Shown here: positions 1 through 8,336 of the stretch, piece by piece
Numbering within the stretch: the stretch's first letter is position 1
Layout: every line of letters begins with the position of its first letter
From: Thiolinea disciformis DSM 14473
Lineage (GTDB): Bacteria > Pseudomonadota > Gammaproteobacteria > Thiotrichales > Thiotrichaceae
Direction: 5' to 3'
Length of the DNA stretch: 64,000 nt
Assembly: GCF_000371925.1 (NCBI RefSeq)
Contig: NZ_AQVE01000012.1
Span: 35,838 to 99,837, forward strand
Made by a program: the position numbers and the translations under genes
The notes under the pieces: generated by a model
Databases searched by the model: none
What the model was told of the DNA's origin: nothing
The model's input: the letters and a program-made list of their open reading frames with translations, nothing else

Positions 1-912
1 CGCTCACTAAGCGAACCCCTACATGGCAAACGAGAAACTTATTACGTGGCAATCCACACCAATGCTCAATATACGTATGAAATAGTAACTATGTTAAAAG
101 CAGAGGAGTGTGTAAAAGAATGTGCGGCTGTCCTAGGGGACTTTGATATTTTTATTAAGGTGCAGGTTGAGAACTTTCGCTTTTTGGATACATTACTAGC
201 CAAATTAGTCAAATTACCAGGGGTAAAGCGTAGCCATACCTATAAGGCAATAGAATCCCTACACTGGCAACGCGAACAAGATCAAATGATGGACATACCG
301 CCCAAAAATGAGAGACTCTATATACATAATGGCGTGGCGGATTTTATTTATCGTAAGCTCAATCACTTGTTCGATGAAATAAAAATACTGGAAGAAGATC
401 CTATCGTTATTAAAGACAATGATTTAATTAGCATTGAAAAACATAAACTACTTGATGGAACTAAAAAACTTATTCTGGCAACGCATCATTATCATGAAAG
501 CCTAAGTAATTATGAAGACTTCTTAGAAAAAGAAAAAACCTTAATTCAGGAGGGAGTAAAATCACGTAGAATTATTGTCATTCCTAATAATAATTATAAA
601 ATTAATTGGCCTAGCATTGAAACTAGATACAATCTTTTTCAAAAGATAGGATGCGAAGTTAGGCTAATAGTAGATAGTCAATGGATCAATTCAACAAAAA
701 GCCCCATTTTTGAGAACTTCATTATTTTAGATAGTAATTTTGTTTGTATACGCAGCGAGAACAACAAGGATGATGAAGATAATGGGCAGATTAGCATCCA
801 TCGCAATGTGGAAATTATAAAAATGTATATAGACACTTTTAACTCAAATTGGAAGAAATCCCATAGCTATGAGCATTTTTTAGAGAAAATTTATCACCTA
901 AGTAGAAAATAA
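1..912 (+). CDS. AsnC/Lrp ligand-binding-domain protein, 5' end outside window
   Basis: The reading frame is open from base 1, so the gene begins upstream of the window; the GTG at 46 is only an internal candidate start. The first ~80 residues resemble the RAM/AsnC effector domain: a GDFDIFIKV strand followed by a LLAKLVKLPGVKRSHTY helix-strand. The remaining ~200 residues alternate strands and helices (ILATHHYHES, RRIIVIPN, FENFIILDSNFVCIRS, then a helix ending FNSNW). This resembles the effector part of some TrmB-like regulators, but I do not recognise it firmly. A DNA-binding domain may lie upstream, out of view. The gene is much more AT-rich than the rest of the window, which suggests transfer. 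Regulator role is inference. Confidence 0.55.
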   Translation, partial: RSLSEPLHGKRETYYVAIHTNAQYTYEIVTMLKAEECVKECAAVLGDFDIFIKVQVENFRFLDTLLAKLVKLPGVKRSHTYKAIESLHWQREQDQMMDIPPKNERLYIHNGVADFIYRKLNHLFDEIKILEEDPIVIKDNDLISIEKHKLLDGTKKLILATHHYHESLSNYEDFLEKEKTLIQEGVKSRRIIVIPNNNYKINWPSIETRYNLFQKIGCEVRLIVDSQWINSTKSPIFENFIILDSNFVCIRSENNKDDEDNGQISIHRNVEIIKMYIDTFNSNWKKSHSYEHFLEKIYHLSRK

Positions 913-1509
913 GATAATAATTTCTAAGAAAATAAATATAAAAAGCCAGCTTAACAAAACTTTATTTTTAATAAAATTTCACTCAAAAAATAATTCTTTA
1001 TGTAAATGAGTTTTATCTCATTCACATAAAGAAAAAATTTGTAGAGAGATTAGAAGGTCAACAAAAGATTAAACTTTTCTTAACTGGAGCTATATTAGCT
1101 CATACAATTATTTTATTTCAAGGTAGGAAAATACTCCAAGACTTGATTAAATATTAAGCAAGTCACTTGTGGCTTTACTAAATCTTTAAAAAAACCGCTT
1201 AACGCTTAGACTAGTGCTCATTATGTTTAATCGTGCAAGCAACGCCATTTTCCTGAATACATCTGACATCCTGTTCAATCTGATCTCACGATCAAGCATC
1301 TTGCCGTATGCCTAACCTTCACTGATATGAACCTTCAAATCCCCCCCTAACGCGAGCGCAGTTACCTGCTGCGCTGGTGCTGAATCCAAAGTAGAACGAT
1401 TAGCTAAGAGAACACGCTCATGTCATCCAATAAACCACGACACACGGCGACGAGGGGCGAGTGTCCCCCTCAGAACCATAGGTAATGACTGTAAAATGCA
1501 CGCTAACTC
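913..1509. other. AT-rich intergenic region, no convincing gene
   Basis: About 600 bases without a supported gene. It holds one strong hairpin (994-1033). It also holds an open stretch on the + strand of about 60 codons (975 to ~1157) that reads like protein (KKKFVERLEGQQKIKLF, then a hydrophobic run) but has no ATG, GTG or TTG start near its beginning. It may be the 3' relic of a decayed gene. The part from 1200 to 1509 has higher GC and shows nothing I can name. Confidence 0.4.
994..1033. repeat. Long stem-loop, 17-bp arms
   Basis: TTCTTTATGTAAATGAG and CTCATTCACATAAAGAA pair over 17 bp with one mismatch around a 6-base loop. There is no T-run on the + strand side. On the - strand the stem is followed by TTATTTTTT, so it could act as a weak terminator for leftward transcription. 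Confidence 0.5.
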
Positions 1510-3594
1510 CTAAAACGCAAGTGCCTCAACCTGAACGAGACAATCATAATAGGTCGCAGCAGCGCCCATATCCGTCAACGCTTGACTAGAGACACCGTTA
1601 CAGTTCTTCCCATCACGCGAATATTTACGCCACCAAATCGAAGGCGCTACCACTACACCTGGACGCGCACGATCCGTGACCTGAGCCTTGGCTTGAAAAC
1701 TGCCGCGTTTATTGAAAATGCGTACTGGCTGATCGGATTGAATGTTGCGTTCGGCTGCATCATTGGGATGAAGTTCTAAGGTCGGCTCCAGCGTTTTCTT
1801 GCGCAAACTGTCCACATTAACAAACGAGCTATTCAAGAAATGTTGCTCTGGTGGTGAAATCATCTGTAAAGGAAATTGCTTGGCTAGTTCTGGCTGGCTA
1901 AACACCGACTCATGCGGCTCAACGAAATTCGGCACAGGATCAATACCTTGCTGCATTAAGCTTTCTGAGAAAAACTCACACTTGCCAGACGCTGTCGGAA
2001 AACCACCCTTAGCAAAAGGTGGATTCGCCACGTTTAAGCGCTCCCAACCTTGAGTTTGCAAAGTCTCCCAGCGCATTTGGTTCGTATATTCATGCTCCCA
2101 GTGCACCGCATCGCGCATAATGCTTTCGTCATCCGCTTGTAGTGCTGCATCTGCTAGTCCCATCTGTGCTGCCAACAAACGAAAAATCTCACTATTAGGC
2201 TTACATTCGCCCAAAGGCGCAATGGCGGCCTGATTCTTCATCAGATAATAGTGCCCATAAGCCTTATGCAAATCCTCGTGCTCAAATTGAGTCGTCGCTG
2301 GCAAAATAATATCCGCATAATCGGCCGTATCGGTTTGGAACTGCTCAATCACCACTGTGAATAAATCATCACGTTTAAAACCAGCGACCACTTTTTCACT
2401 ATCGGGCAAAATCGCCAAGGGATTGCAGTTGTACACAATAACCGCTTCAACTTTTGCGCCGAACTTCGCATCGCCCTGCTGCAATAAAGCATCGCCAAAT
2501 TGGCTAAGATTAATTGTGCGTGGTTTTTTACCCTCTGGCCATAAATCGGTACGCTCCAGACTGGCTGTGTCCATAGGAAACATGCCCGACGTTGACATTA
2601 AATGCCCACCTGCAGCATGACGCCATGCACCAATCAAGGCAGGAATGCAAGCAATGGCACGTACTGCATTACCGCCACCACGTACACGCTGCATCCCATA
2701 GCCCGCTTTGATTAAAACAGGCTGTTGTGCTTGTATGGCCGTTTGACCAATGACTGCGCCTAATTGCTCTATTTGCTCAACACTAAGGCTACAAATTTGC
2801 GCGGCTTTCTCAGGTGGGAAATCAGCAGCGCGTTGTTTGAGTGCCTCGAACCCCAAGGTATAATGATTAATGTAATCGCGATCCAACCAATTGTCGCGAA
2901 TCAGAATATGAATCAAGGCTAAGGCCAGAGCGCCATCAGTTCCGGGTAAAGGGGCTAGGTGGTGATCACACTTTTGTGCAGTCAAGGAGCGATGCGGATC
3001 AATTGCAATTAAGGTAGCACCTTGACGCTGCGCTGCTTGAGCTCGCCGCCAAAAATGCACCCCACAAACGACTGGATTACTCCCCCAAATTAGAATTAAG
3101 CGCGCATTTTGGACTTGCTCTAAATCCGTTCCAACTCCCGCTCCCAAGGTTGCTTTTAAAGCCGCAGCACCCGCACTAGCACATACCGTTCTATCTAATA
3201 AGGAAGCACCCAATTTATTAAAAAAGCGCGCAGCCATGCCTTCTTTTTGCACAATGCCCATGGTTCCACCATAACTACAGGGTACGATGGCCTCGGGGTT
3301 ACGGACTGCAATAGATTTTAATTGCTCAGCAATGCTAGCTAATGCTTCCTCCCATGAAATGCGCTCAAATTTTCCCTCCCCTTTTCGACCAACGCGCCGC
3401 AAGGGGGTCATCAAACGCTCAGGATGATAAACGCGATCTAAGTAGCGCGAGACTTTGGTACACAACACACCATCCGTCGTAGGATGCTGTGGATTGCCTT
3501 GGACTTTAATGGCACGACCTGACTCATCCACATTCACTTGGATGGAGCAGGTATCAGGACAATCATGTGGGCATACAATATGGAAAGTTTTCAT
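1510..3594 (-). CDS. Molybdopterin-dependent oxidoreductase (DMSO reductase superfamily)
   Basis: A 694-residue Mo-bisPGD enzyme of the formate dehydrogenase/nitrate reductase/acetylene hydratase type. The N-terminus carries a C-x3-C-x3-C-x28-C cluster motif (C8, C12, C16, C45) for a [4Fe-4S] centre. The catalytic domain follows (RISWEEAL, ILIWGSNP, ADIILPATTQFEHED), and a C-terminal molydopterin-dinucleotide-binding domain ends the protein (LHPNDAAERNI, VRIFNKRG). There is no Tat signal, so it is probably cytoplasmic. No partner subunit or chaperone is adjacent, so electron acceptor and substrate cannot be read from context. The starting ATG has only a weak ribosome-binding site. The family call is firm; the reaction is not. 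Confidence 0.85.
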   Translation of the reverse strand: MKTFHIVCPHDCPDTCSIQVNVDESGRAIKVQGNPQHPTTDGVLCTKVSRYLDRVYHPERLMTPLRRVGRKGEGKFERISWEEALASIAEQLKSIAVRNPEAIVPCSYGGTMGIVQKEGMAARFFNKLGASLLDRTVCASAGAAALKATLGAGVGTDLEQVQNARLILIWGSNPVVCGVHFWRRAQAAQRQGATLIAIDPHRSLTAQKCDHHLAPLPGTDGALALALIHILIRDNWLDRDYINHYTLGFEALKQRAADFPPEKAAQICSLSVEQIEQLGAVIGQTAIQAQQPVLIKAGYGMQRVRGGGNAVRAIACIPALIGAWRHAAGGHLMSTSGMFPMDTASLERTDLWPEGKKPRTINLSQFGDALLQQGDAKFGAKVEAVIVYNCNPLAILPDSEKVVAGFKRDDLFTVVIEQFQTDTADYADIILPATTQFEHEDLHKAYGHYYLMKNQAAIAPLGECKPNSEIFRLLAAQMGLADAALQADDESIMRDAVHWEHEYTNQMRWETLQTQGWERLNVANPPFAKGGFPTASGKCEFFSESLMQQGIDPVPNFVEPHESVFSQPELAKQFPLQMISPPEQHFLNSSFVNVDSLRKKTLEPTLELHPNDAAERNIQSDQPVRIFNKRGSFQAKAQVTDRARPGVVVAPSIWWRKYSRDGKNCNGVSSQALTDMGAAATYYDCLVQVEALAF

Positions 3595-3729
3595 GCTAGC
3601 CGCTCAAGGTATATCTAAGGAGATAGAGCGTACAGATTATCACCCAACGCTACCCGCAACCAGTCTATTTCTTGTAAACTAATGGGCGAGAGGGAAGTGG
3701 AGTACCTGTGTAATCGGAGGACGAGGTAT

Positions 3730-4200
3730 ATGTGTGAAATAACTTTTTACTATCATCAACAATGGCCTTGTTTACCCTACGAGGTTCTGGATGAATGTAT
3801 TCGTCACCACCAAGAACATAGCCTCACTTCAGAATTTAATGAATTTTCGATTGATGTTTATGCGCTCGGCGACGACCCAGAATCCCGTGTGGTTGCTATT
3901 GACTTTGATAATACTATTACTGCTGATCCAGATTTTTATACGCAGTTAATTAATTGCCTACGCAAACGCGGTTGCAAACCCGTTGTCTGTACGATTCGCG
4001 AAGGTGATCAAGAAGACATGCAAAAGATCTGTAGCGTTTTGAAAGGCACAGAAATTGACATTTATACTTCTAACGGCCAGTGCAAACGCGATTATTTAAA
4101 GCAGCTTGGTGTCAAAGTAGGTCTATGGATTGATGATTTTTTTCCGGCTATCGCTAATGCTGGCGATACCTTTTGGATAAGAAACGGAATCAATTTTTAA
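3730..4200 (+). CDS. HAD-like hydrolase
   Basis: The ATG at 3730 is chosen over the upstream GTG at 3682-region codons because GGAGGACGAGG precedes it at good spacing; this gives 156 residues. HAD motif I is visible as VVAIDFDNTIT (nucleophile and acid/base Asp), and a motif IV-like WIDDFFPAI lies near the end. The middle (CTIREGDQEDMQKI, DIYTSNGQCKRDYLKQLGVKVGLWIDD) fits a small capless HAD phosphatase fold, of the phage/prophage polynucleotide-phosphatase-like kind. It ends 1 base before the next gene starts, so the two are co-transcribed and probably work together. Substrate unknown. Confidence 0.7.
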   Translation: MCEITFYYHQQWPCLPYEVLDECIRHHQEHSLTSEFNEFSIDVYALGDDPESRVVAIDFDNTITADPDFYTQLINCLRKRGCKPVVCTIREGDQEDMQKICSVLKGTEIDIYTSNGQCKRDYLKQLGVKVGLWIDDFFPAIANAGDTFWIRNGINF

Positions 4201-4201
4201 A

Positions 4202-4861
4202 ATGGACATGAGCGAAAAGTTCCTGCGCTGCCTTGTGGATGGCAAGTTTGAGCGCATGGAATGCCCACAGTGTGAAAACACTTTTTTAACTAATGTGTAT
4301 GCGATGGAATGCAATGAGACTAGCGGTACATTGCAACTATTTTGCGAAAAATGCCGCAAAGCTTTCCTCGCCGATTTGAATAGCCCAAGCGGTCGGCAGT
4401 ATGTGATCCTAGAGAAATATGCGCTAGGTTTAGAATATTTCAAAGACGCGATTAGAGCGGAGCAATTAAAGAATATTCCCTTTATTCGCCGTGTGGGTGT
4501 ACTAGACGAAAACGACCATATTCTTGACCCCAGTTCCATTTGCTTATTCACTCATGATGAGCCCGAATTTCGCCTAATTTATATCATGGAGCGACTGGAG
4601 CATCTCGATGATGAAGATGTGGCCTTCTTCAATGAATCCGTCCATGAAATCGATTGGATGGCTGAAGCAGAGCGTGAGCGGGTCTACGGCTGGGTATCGG
4701 AGCGCTATAATCAATCGTTAGCCGAGGATATTCGCAAACTTTATCACTACTACCTGCAACACAAAGACTTTTTGGCGTGGGACTTGCATGGCAATAATTT
4801 AATGCGCCGTGCAGATACGAAAGAAATTGTCATTATGGATCCCTACACCCTACGCACCTAA
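4202..4861 (+). CDS. Zinc-ribbon protein with kinase-like C-terminus
   Basis: 219 residues. The N-terminus has two Cys pairs (CPQC near residue 21 and CEKC near residue 48), a treble-clef or zinc-ribbon pattern. The C-terminal half ends with WDLHGNNLMRR...IVIMDPY. This is like the catalytic loop (HxD-type DLHxxN) and the metal-binding Asp (DP in place of DFG) of protein-kinase/phosphotransferase folds, as in small phage kinase-like proteins. I see no clear N-lobe lysine or glycine-rich loop, so activity is uncertain. It follows the HAD gene with essentially no gap, suggesting a kinase/phosphatase-like pair. It overlaps the convergent gene at 4858 by 4 bases. Confidence 0.55.
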   Translation: MDMSEKFLRCLVDGKFERMECPQCENTFLTNVYAMECNETSGTLQLFCEKCRKAFLADLNSPSGRQYVILEKYALGLEYFKDAIRAEQLKNIPFIRRVGVLDENDHILDPSSICLFTHDEPEFRLIYIMERLEHLDDEDVAFFNESVHEIDWMAEAERERVYGWVSERYNQSLAEDIRKLYHYYLQHKDFLAWDLHGNNLMRRADTKEIVIMDPYTLRT

Positions 4862-5190
4862 ATAATTCGACCCAGTTGGCATTTCAATAGAGGTGCTAAC
4901 TGCGGCTGATAAAACCATGCTGCAGGCGCCCACTCATCATAATAAGGATTGTTAGAGATTTTGGTATAAGCTACCACTCCCTTCGGAGTCAGTTTCGCAT
5001 GAAACGATTTGGAACCTGCTGGGGTACGATCCAACTCCACTGTCCATGCCCCTAGCTCAGGATTCACGAAAGAACGTGGATCATTAGCGGGATAACGTGG
5101 ATTCTGATAAGCACTCAAAAGGCTGGCTTGGCGAATTTCATCGGGTGTACTCGGCCGTACATATGCTTTGGGTACTTGTTGAATGAGCAT
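4858..5190 (-). CDS. Hypothetical protein
   Basis: 110 residues if started at the ATG ending at 5190, which has AGGAG eight or nine bases upstream; an in-frame ATG at 5220 has no ribosome-binding site. The protein has no clear membrane segment and contains an aromatic-rich stretch (NNPYYDEWAPAAWFYQPQ). I do not recognise the family. It is convergent with the zinc-ribbon kinase-like gene and overlaps it tail to tail by 4 bases. It lies just outside the left boundary of the tRNA-Lys island. Confidence 0.45.
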   Translation of the reverse strand: MLIQQVPKAYVRPSTPDEIRQASLLSAYQNPRYPANDPRSFVNPELGAWTVELDRTPAGSKSFHAKLTPKGVVAYTKISNNPYYDEWAPAAWFYQPQLAPLLKCQLGRII

Positions 5191-5400
5191 AGCTAACACT
5201 CCTGTTGTGCATCCTTGCATTCGTTATTTAGCGATAAATCGTTCAAAGCCTGTAGGCTAAAAAAGACAAATGGAGTGACTTTGCGGCATGAAAGGTGCTT
5301 GTTTATTAAGCTTCTCCCTCTTTTATTAGTGATTAGGCTTATAACAGCACCAAGACAGTTTAGGTGTCGGTAGGGGATAAATTAAAAAAGTAGCAGCAAT

Positions 5401-5434
5401 AAAAAAGCCCTGTAAACTATTCATTTACAAGGCT
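5401..5434 (-). terminator. Relic terminator of the displaced tRNA-Lys 3' end
   Basis: AGCCCTGTAAA (5406-5416) pairs with TTTACAAGGCT (5424-5434) with one mismatch. Reading leftward, it is followed by a run of T. It is a diverged copy of the terminator next to the intact tRNA at 14405-14440, so the duplicated block is longer than the identical 62 bp. Confidence 0.65.
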
Positions 5435-5487
5435 TTAGTATGAAGTGGGTCGTATGCGATTCGAACGCATGACCACCTGATTAAAAG
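5426..5487. repeat. attL: 62-bp direct repeat with 3' tRNA-Lys fragment
   Basis: Identical to 14431-14492. Bases 5446-5487 on the - strand are the 3' 42 bases of tRNA-Lys, from the anticodon loop to the discriminator base. There is no 5' half, so this is not a functional tRNA. Identity stops at 5488, inside the anticodon loop/stem, which is a usual crossover location for tyrosine integrases. Confidence 0.9.
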
Positions 5488-5593
5488 GCACATCTGAAAT
5501 TTAATAGACCTTTATTAATCAGTCACTTACTGCTTTCCACACTCGCTAAAAGTGATACAACGCTAGTTAATAGCGTGTAGTTTGCTTTTGAGC

Positions 5594-5610
5594 TGGCACA
5601 AATCTGGCAC
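5594..5610 (+). repeat. Left copy of 17-bp island direct repeat
   Basis: TGGCACAAATCTGGCAC, identical to 14355-14371 and itself containing two copies of TGGCAC. It sits 107 bp inside attL. Candidate integrase arm-type or excisionase binding site. Confidence 0.6.
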
Positions 5611-5727
5611 GCACTATAGCTAATCTATTTAAAGTAGTTGGCAGCCCTTCATAATGCCTTATAATTAGCCGATTCATGGTTGATAAAATTTCAACCACCC
5701 TCCACTTTACTCCCCCAGAAGTCACTC

Positions 5728-7197
5728 ATGTTTGAACAAACCTTTAAAAATATTGATGATGTTTTGTGGAAAGAAGCGGGCTGCTCCTCTGAACTAGACT
5801 ATGCCGAGCAAAGCTCTTGGATTTTGTTTTTAAAGTATTTGGATGATCTGGAAAAAGAGTACGAACAAGAAGCCCAGCTTAACGAGGATGACTATACCTA
5901 TATCCTTGATGAAGACTATCAATGGTCAACGTGGGCAGCGCCTAAGAATGACAAGGGTGAACTCGACCGTGATAAAGCACTGACAGGCAAAGACTTAATC
6001 CGCTTTGTGGAAGATAAGCTGTTTCCTTATCTGCGCGAATTTAAGCAAAGTGCTGAAAATGCCAATACCATTGAATATAAAATCGGCGAAATCTTTAGCG
6101 AAATTAAAAATAAGTTTAATAGTGGTTATTCGCTGCGCGATGTATTGGATTTAGTCGATACCTTGAAATTTGGTTCGCATGAAGCGAAACATGAACTCTC
6201 TAGTTTATACGAAACACGCATTAAGAATATGGGCAATGCGGGACGCAATGGCGGCGAATATTACACCCCGCGCCCGCTGATCCGCGCCATGATTCAAGTC
6301 ACTAAGCCCGTGATTGGGGAAAAGATTTATGACGGGGCTTGTGGTTCAGCTGGATTCTTGTGTGAGTCCTATCAATACCTGCGTTATGACGCGCAAGGCA
6401 ATAGTGCTGACCTCAGTACCGATCAATTAAACACATTACAAAGCAAAACGCTGTACGGTAAGGAAAAGAAAAGCCTTGCGTATGTGTTGGCGATTATGAA
6501 TTTGATTCTGCATGGGGTGGATGCGCCGAATATTATTCACACCAATACCCTGTCCGAGAATATTGCCGATGTGCAGGAAAAAGACCGCTATCATGTGGTA
6601 TTAGCCAATCCGCCGTTTGGCGGCAAAGAACGCAGCGAGATACAACAAAACTTTCCGATTAAAACGGGGGAAACCGCGTTTTTATTCCTACAGCACTTTA
6701 TGAAATATTTGAAGGCACATGGACGCGCGGCAATTGTTATTAAAAATACCTTTCTCTCTAATTCGGATAATGCCTCGAAAGCCTTACGCCAAGAGCTATT
6801 GGAAAACTTTAATCTGCACACGATTTTAGATTGTCCGAGCGGTACGTTCTTGGGAGCTGGCGTTAAAACGGTAGTGCTGTTTTTTAAGAAAGGTGAACCG
6901 ACGCAAAACATTTGGTATTACCAGCTTGACCCGAAGCGCAGTTTAGGCAAAACCAATCCGCTGAATGACAACGATTTAAAGGAGTTTGTGGAACTACAAG
7001 CAAGCTTTGCAGCGTCGGAACAATCATGGTCGGTGGCTATTGCCAGTGTGGATAAGACGACGTTTGATTTGTCGGTAAAGAATCCGAATAAGAATGAAGA
7101 AGTGGTATTACGCGACCCGCAAACGATTTTAGATGAGATTGCGGCATTAGATAAGGAAAGCGCTGAGGTGTTGGATGTGATTCGGGGGTTGTTGTGA
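5728..7197 (+). CDS. hsdM: Type I restriction-modification system methyltransferase subunit HsdM
   Basis: 489 residues from the ATG at 5728; a TTG at 5680 would add 16 residues with no better ribosome-binding site. It is an N6-adenine DNA methyltransferase. The N-terminal helical domain starts FEQTFKNIDDVLWKEAG, the SAM-binding motif I is YDGACGSAGFL (about residues 202-212), and the catalytic motif IV is NPPFGG (about residues 293-298). It pairs with HsdS to methylate the target adenine on each strand. It overlaps hsdS by 4 bases (GTGA), which indicates translational coupling. It is the first gene of the island after attL. Confidence 0.95.
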   Translation: MFEQTFKNIDDVLWKEAGCSSELDYAEQSSWILFLKYLDDLEKEYEQEAQLNEDDYTYILDEDYQWSTWAAPKNDKGELDRDKALTGKDLIRFVEDKLFPYLREFKQSAENANTIEYKIGEIFSEIKNKFNSGYSLRDVLDLVDTLKFGSHEAKHELSSLYETRIKNMGNAGRNGGEYYTPRPLIRAMIQVTKPVIGEKIYDGACGSAGFLCESYQYLRYDAQGNSADLSTDQLNTLQSKTLYGKEKKSLAYVLAIMNLILHGVDAPNIIHTNTLSENIADVQEKDRYHVVLANPPFGGKERSEIQQNFPIKTGETAFLFLQHFMKYLKAHGRAAIVIKNTFLSNSDNASKALRQELLENFNLHTILDCPSGTFLGAGVKTVVLFFKKGEPTQNIWYYQLDPKRSLGKTNPLNDNDLKEFVELQASFAASEQSWSVAIASVDKTTFDLSVKNPNKNEEVVLRDPQTILDEIAALDKESAEVLDVIRGLL

Positions 7198-8336
7198 GTA
7201 ATTGGAATTACAAACCCTTAGGAGAAGTATGCGATGTTATAGGTGGTGGAACACCATCCAAAGAAAATCCAATTTTCTACACTGGCGATATTCCTTGGGC
7301 AACGGTAAGAGATATGAAATCTGATATTCTATCTCAAACAGAATTTTGTATTACTGGAGAAGCTGTTAGAGCAAGCCCTACAAATATTATTAAAGCTAAT
7401 AATGTTATAATTGCTACTAGAGTTGGTTTAGGAAAAGTATGTTTACTTAACCAAGATACCGCAATTAACCAAGATTTGCGCGGTATTATTCCTAAAAGTT
7501 TAGATTTTCTTATAGTGCCCTTTTTATACTGGTGGCTTAAAAGCATTGCTCCACAAATTATTGAGGCAGGAACGGGAGCTACAGTTCAAGGAGTAAAACT
7601 TCCTTTTATAAAATCGCTTCCTATTCCATTACCAAGCCCAAAAGAACAAAAACGCATTGTCGCTATTTTAGATGAAGCCTTCGTAGGTATTAACCAAGCG
7701 ATTGCCAATACGGAAAAGAATCTGGCGAATGCGCGGGAGTTGTTTGATAGCTATTTAGAGTCGACCTCTCACAATAAAAAACCTCTAGGCAATTTCGTTA
7801 ATATCAAAACAGGCAAACTTGATGCTAATGCAGCAGTAGTAAATGGTATTTATCCATTTTTTACTTGTTCAAGAGAGATTTATCAGATAGACAATTTTGC
7901 TTTTGACTGTGAGGCTGTCTTATTAGCTGGCAATAATGCCTCTGGTGACTTTAATGTGAAGCATTTTAGAGGAAAGTTTAATGCCTACCAACGTACCTAT
8001 GTAATTACTATTAAGAACGAGAAAGAGTTGCTCTATAGATTCTTATACTATCAATTAATAAAAAGCCTCAAAGAGCTAAAAAATAAATCTGTTGGTGCTG
8101 GTACTAAATTTCTTAAGCTAGGAATGATCCAAAACTTAGAGATTGATATTCCTCCTATAACATTACAGCAAAATATCTTAGATAAATTAGAAAATCTATC
8201 TATTGGAACTGCAAACTTAATAACCATATACCAACAAAAACTCCAAGCCCTAGCCGAATTAAAACAATCCCTCCTGCAAAAAGCCTTTAGTGGCGAACTC
8301 ACCGCTAACAACGTGGACAAACTGGTGAACCCATGA
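7194..8336 (+). CDS. hsdS: Type I restriction-modification specificity subunit HsdS
   Basis: 380 residues, GTG start overlapping the hsdM stop. It has the usual two target-recognition domains, each followed by a long conserved helix. TRD1 starts WNYKPLGEVCDVIGGGTPS, and its spacer helix is KEQKRIVAILDEAF...ANARELFDSYL. TRD2 starts NKKPLGNFVNIKTGKLDAN, and its helix is LQQNILDKLENLS...LAELKQSLLQKAF. The TRD regions are clearly more AT-rich than hsdM and hsdR, as expected for exchangeable specificity modules. The DNA target cannot be read from sequence alone. It overlaps hsdR by 4 bases (ATGA). Confidence 0.95.
   Translation: MSNWNYKPLGEVCDVIGGGTPSKENPIFYTGDIPWATVRDMKSDILSQTEFCITGEAVRASPTNIIKANNVIIATRVGLGKVCLLNQDTAINQDLRGIIPKSLDFLIVPFLYWWLKSIAPQIIEAGTGATVQGVKLPFIKSLPIPLPSPKEQKRIVAILDEAFVGINQAIANTEKNLANARELFDSYLESTSHNKKPLGNFVNIKTGKLDANAAVVNGIYPFFTCSREIYQIDNFAFDCEAVLLAGNNASGDFNVKHFRGKFNAYQRTYVITIKNEKELLYRFLYYQLIKSLKELKNKSVGAGTKFLKLGMIQNLEIDIPPITLQQNILDKLENLSIGTANLITIYQQKLQALAELKQSLLQKAFSGELTANNVDKLVNP

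Noticed and set aside
1200..1509. Transposase remnant on the - strand
   Set aside because: Short readable pieces do not match the motifs of any insertion-sequence family I know, and no inverted repeats bound the area.
5235..5260. Short palindrome AGCCTGTAGGCT followed by A-run
   Set aside because: The stem is only five to six bases with no gene ending suitably next to it, and a similar short palindrome near 57468 looks like chance.
5446..5487. Second tRNA-Lys gene
   Set aside because: Only the 3' 42 bases are present; it is the displaced half made by island integration.
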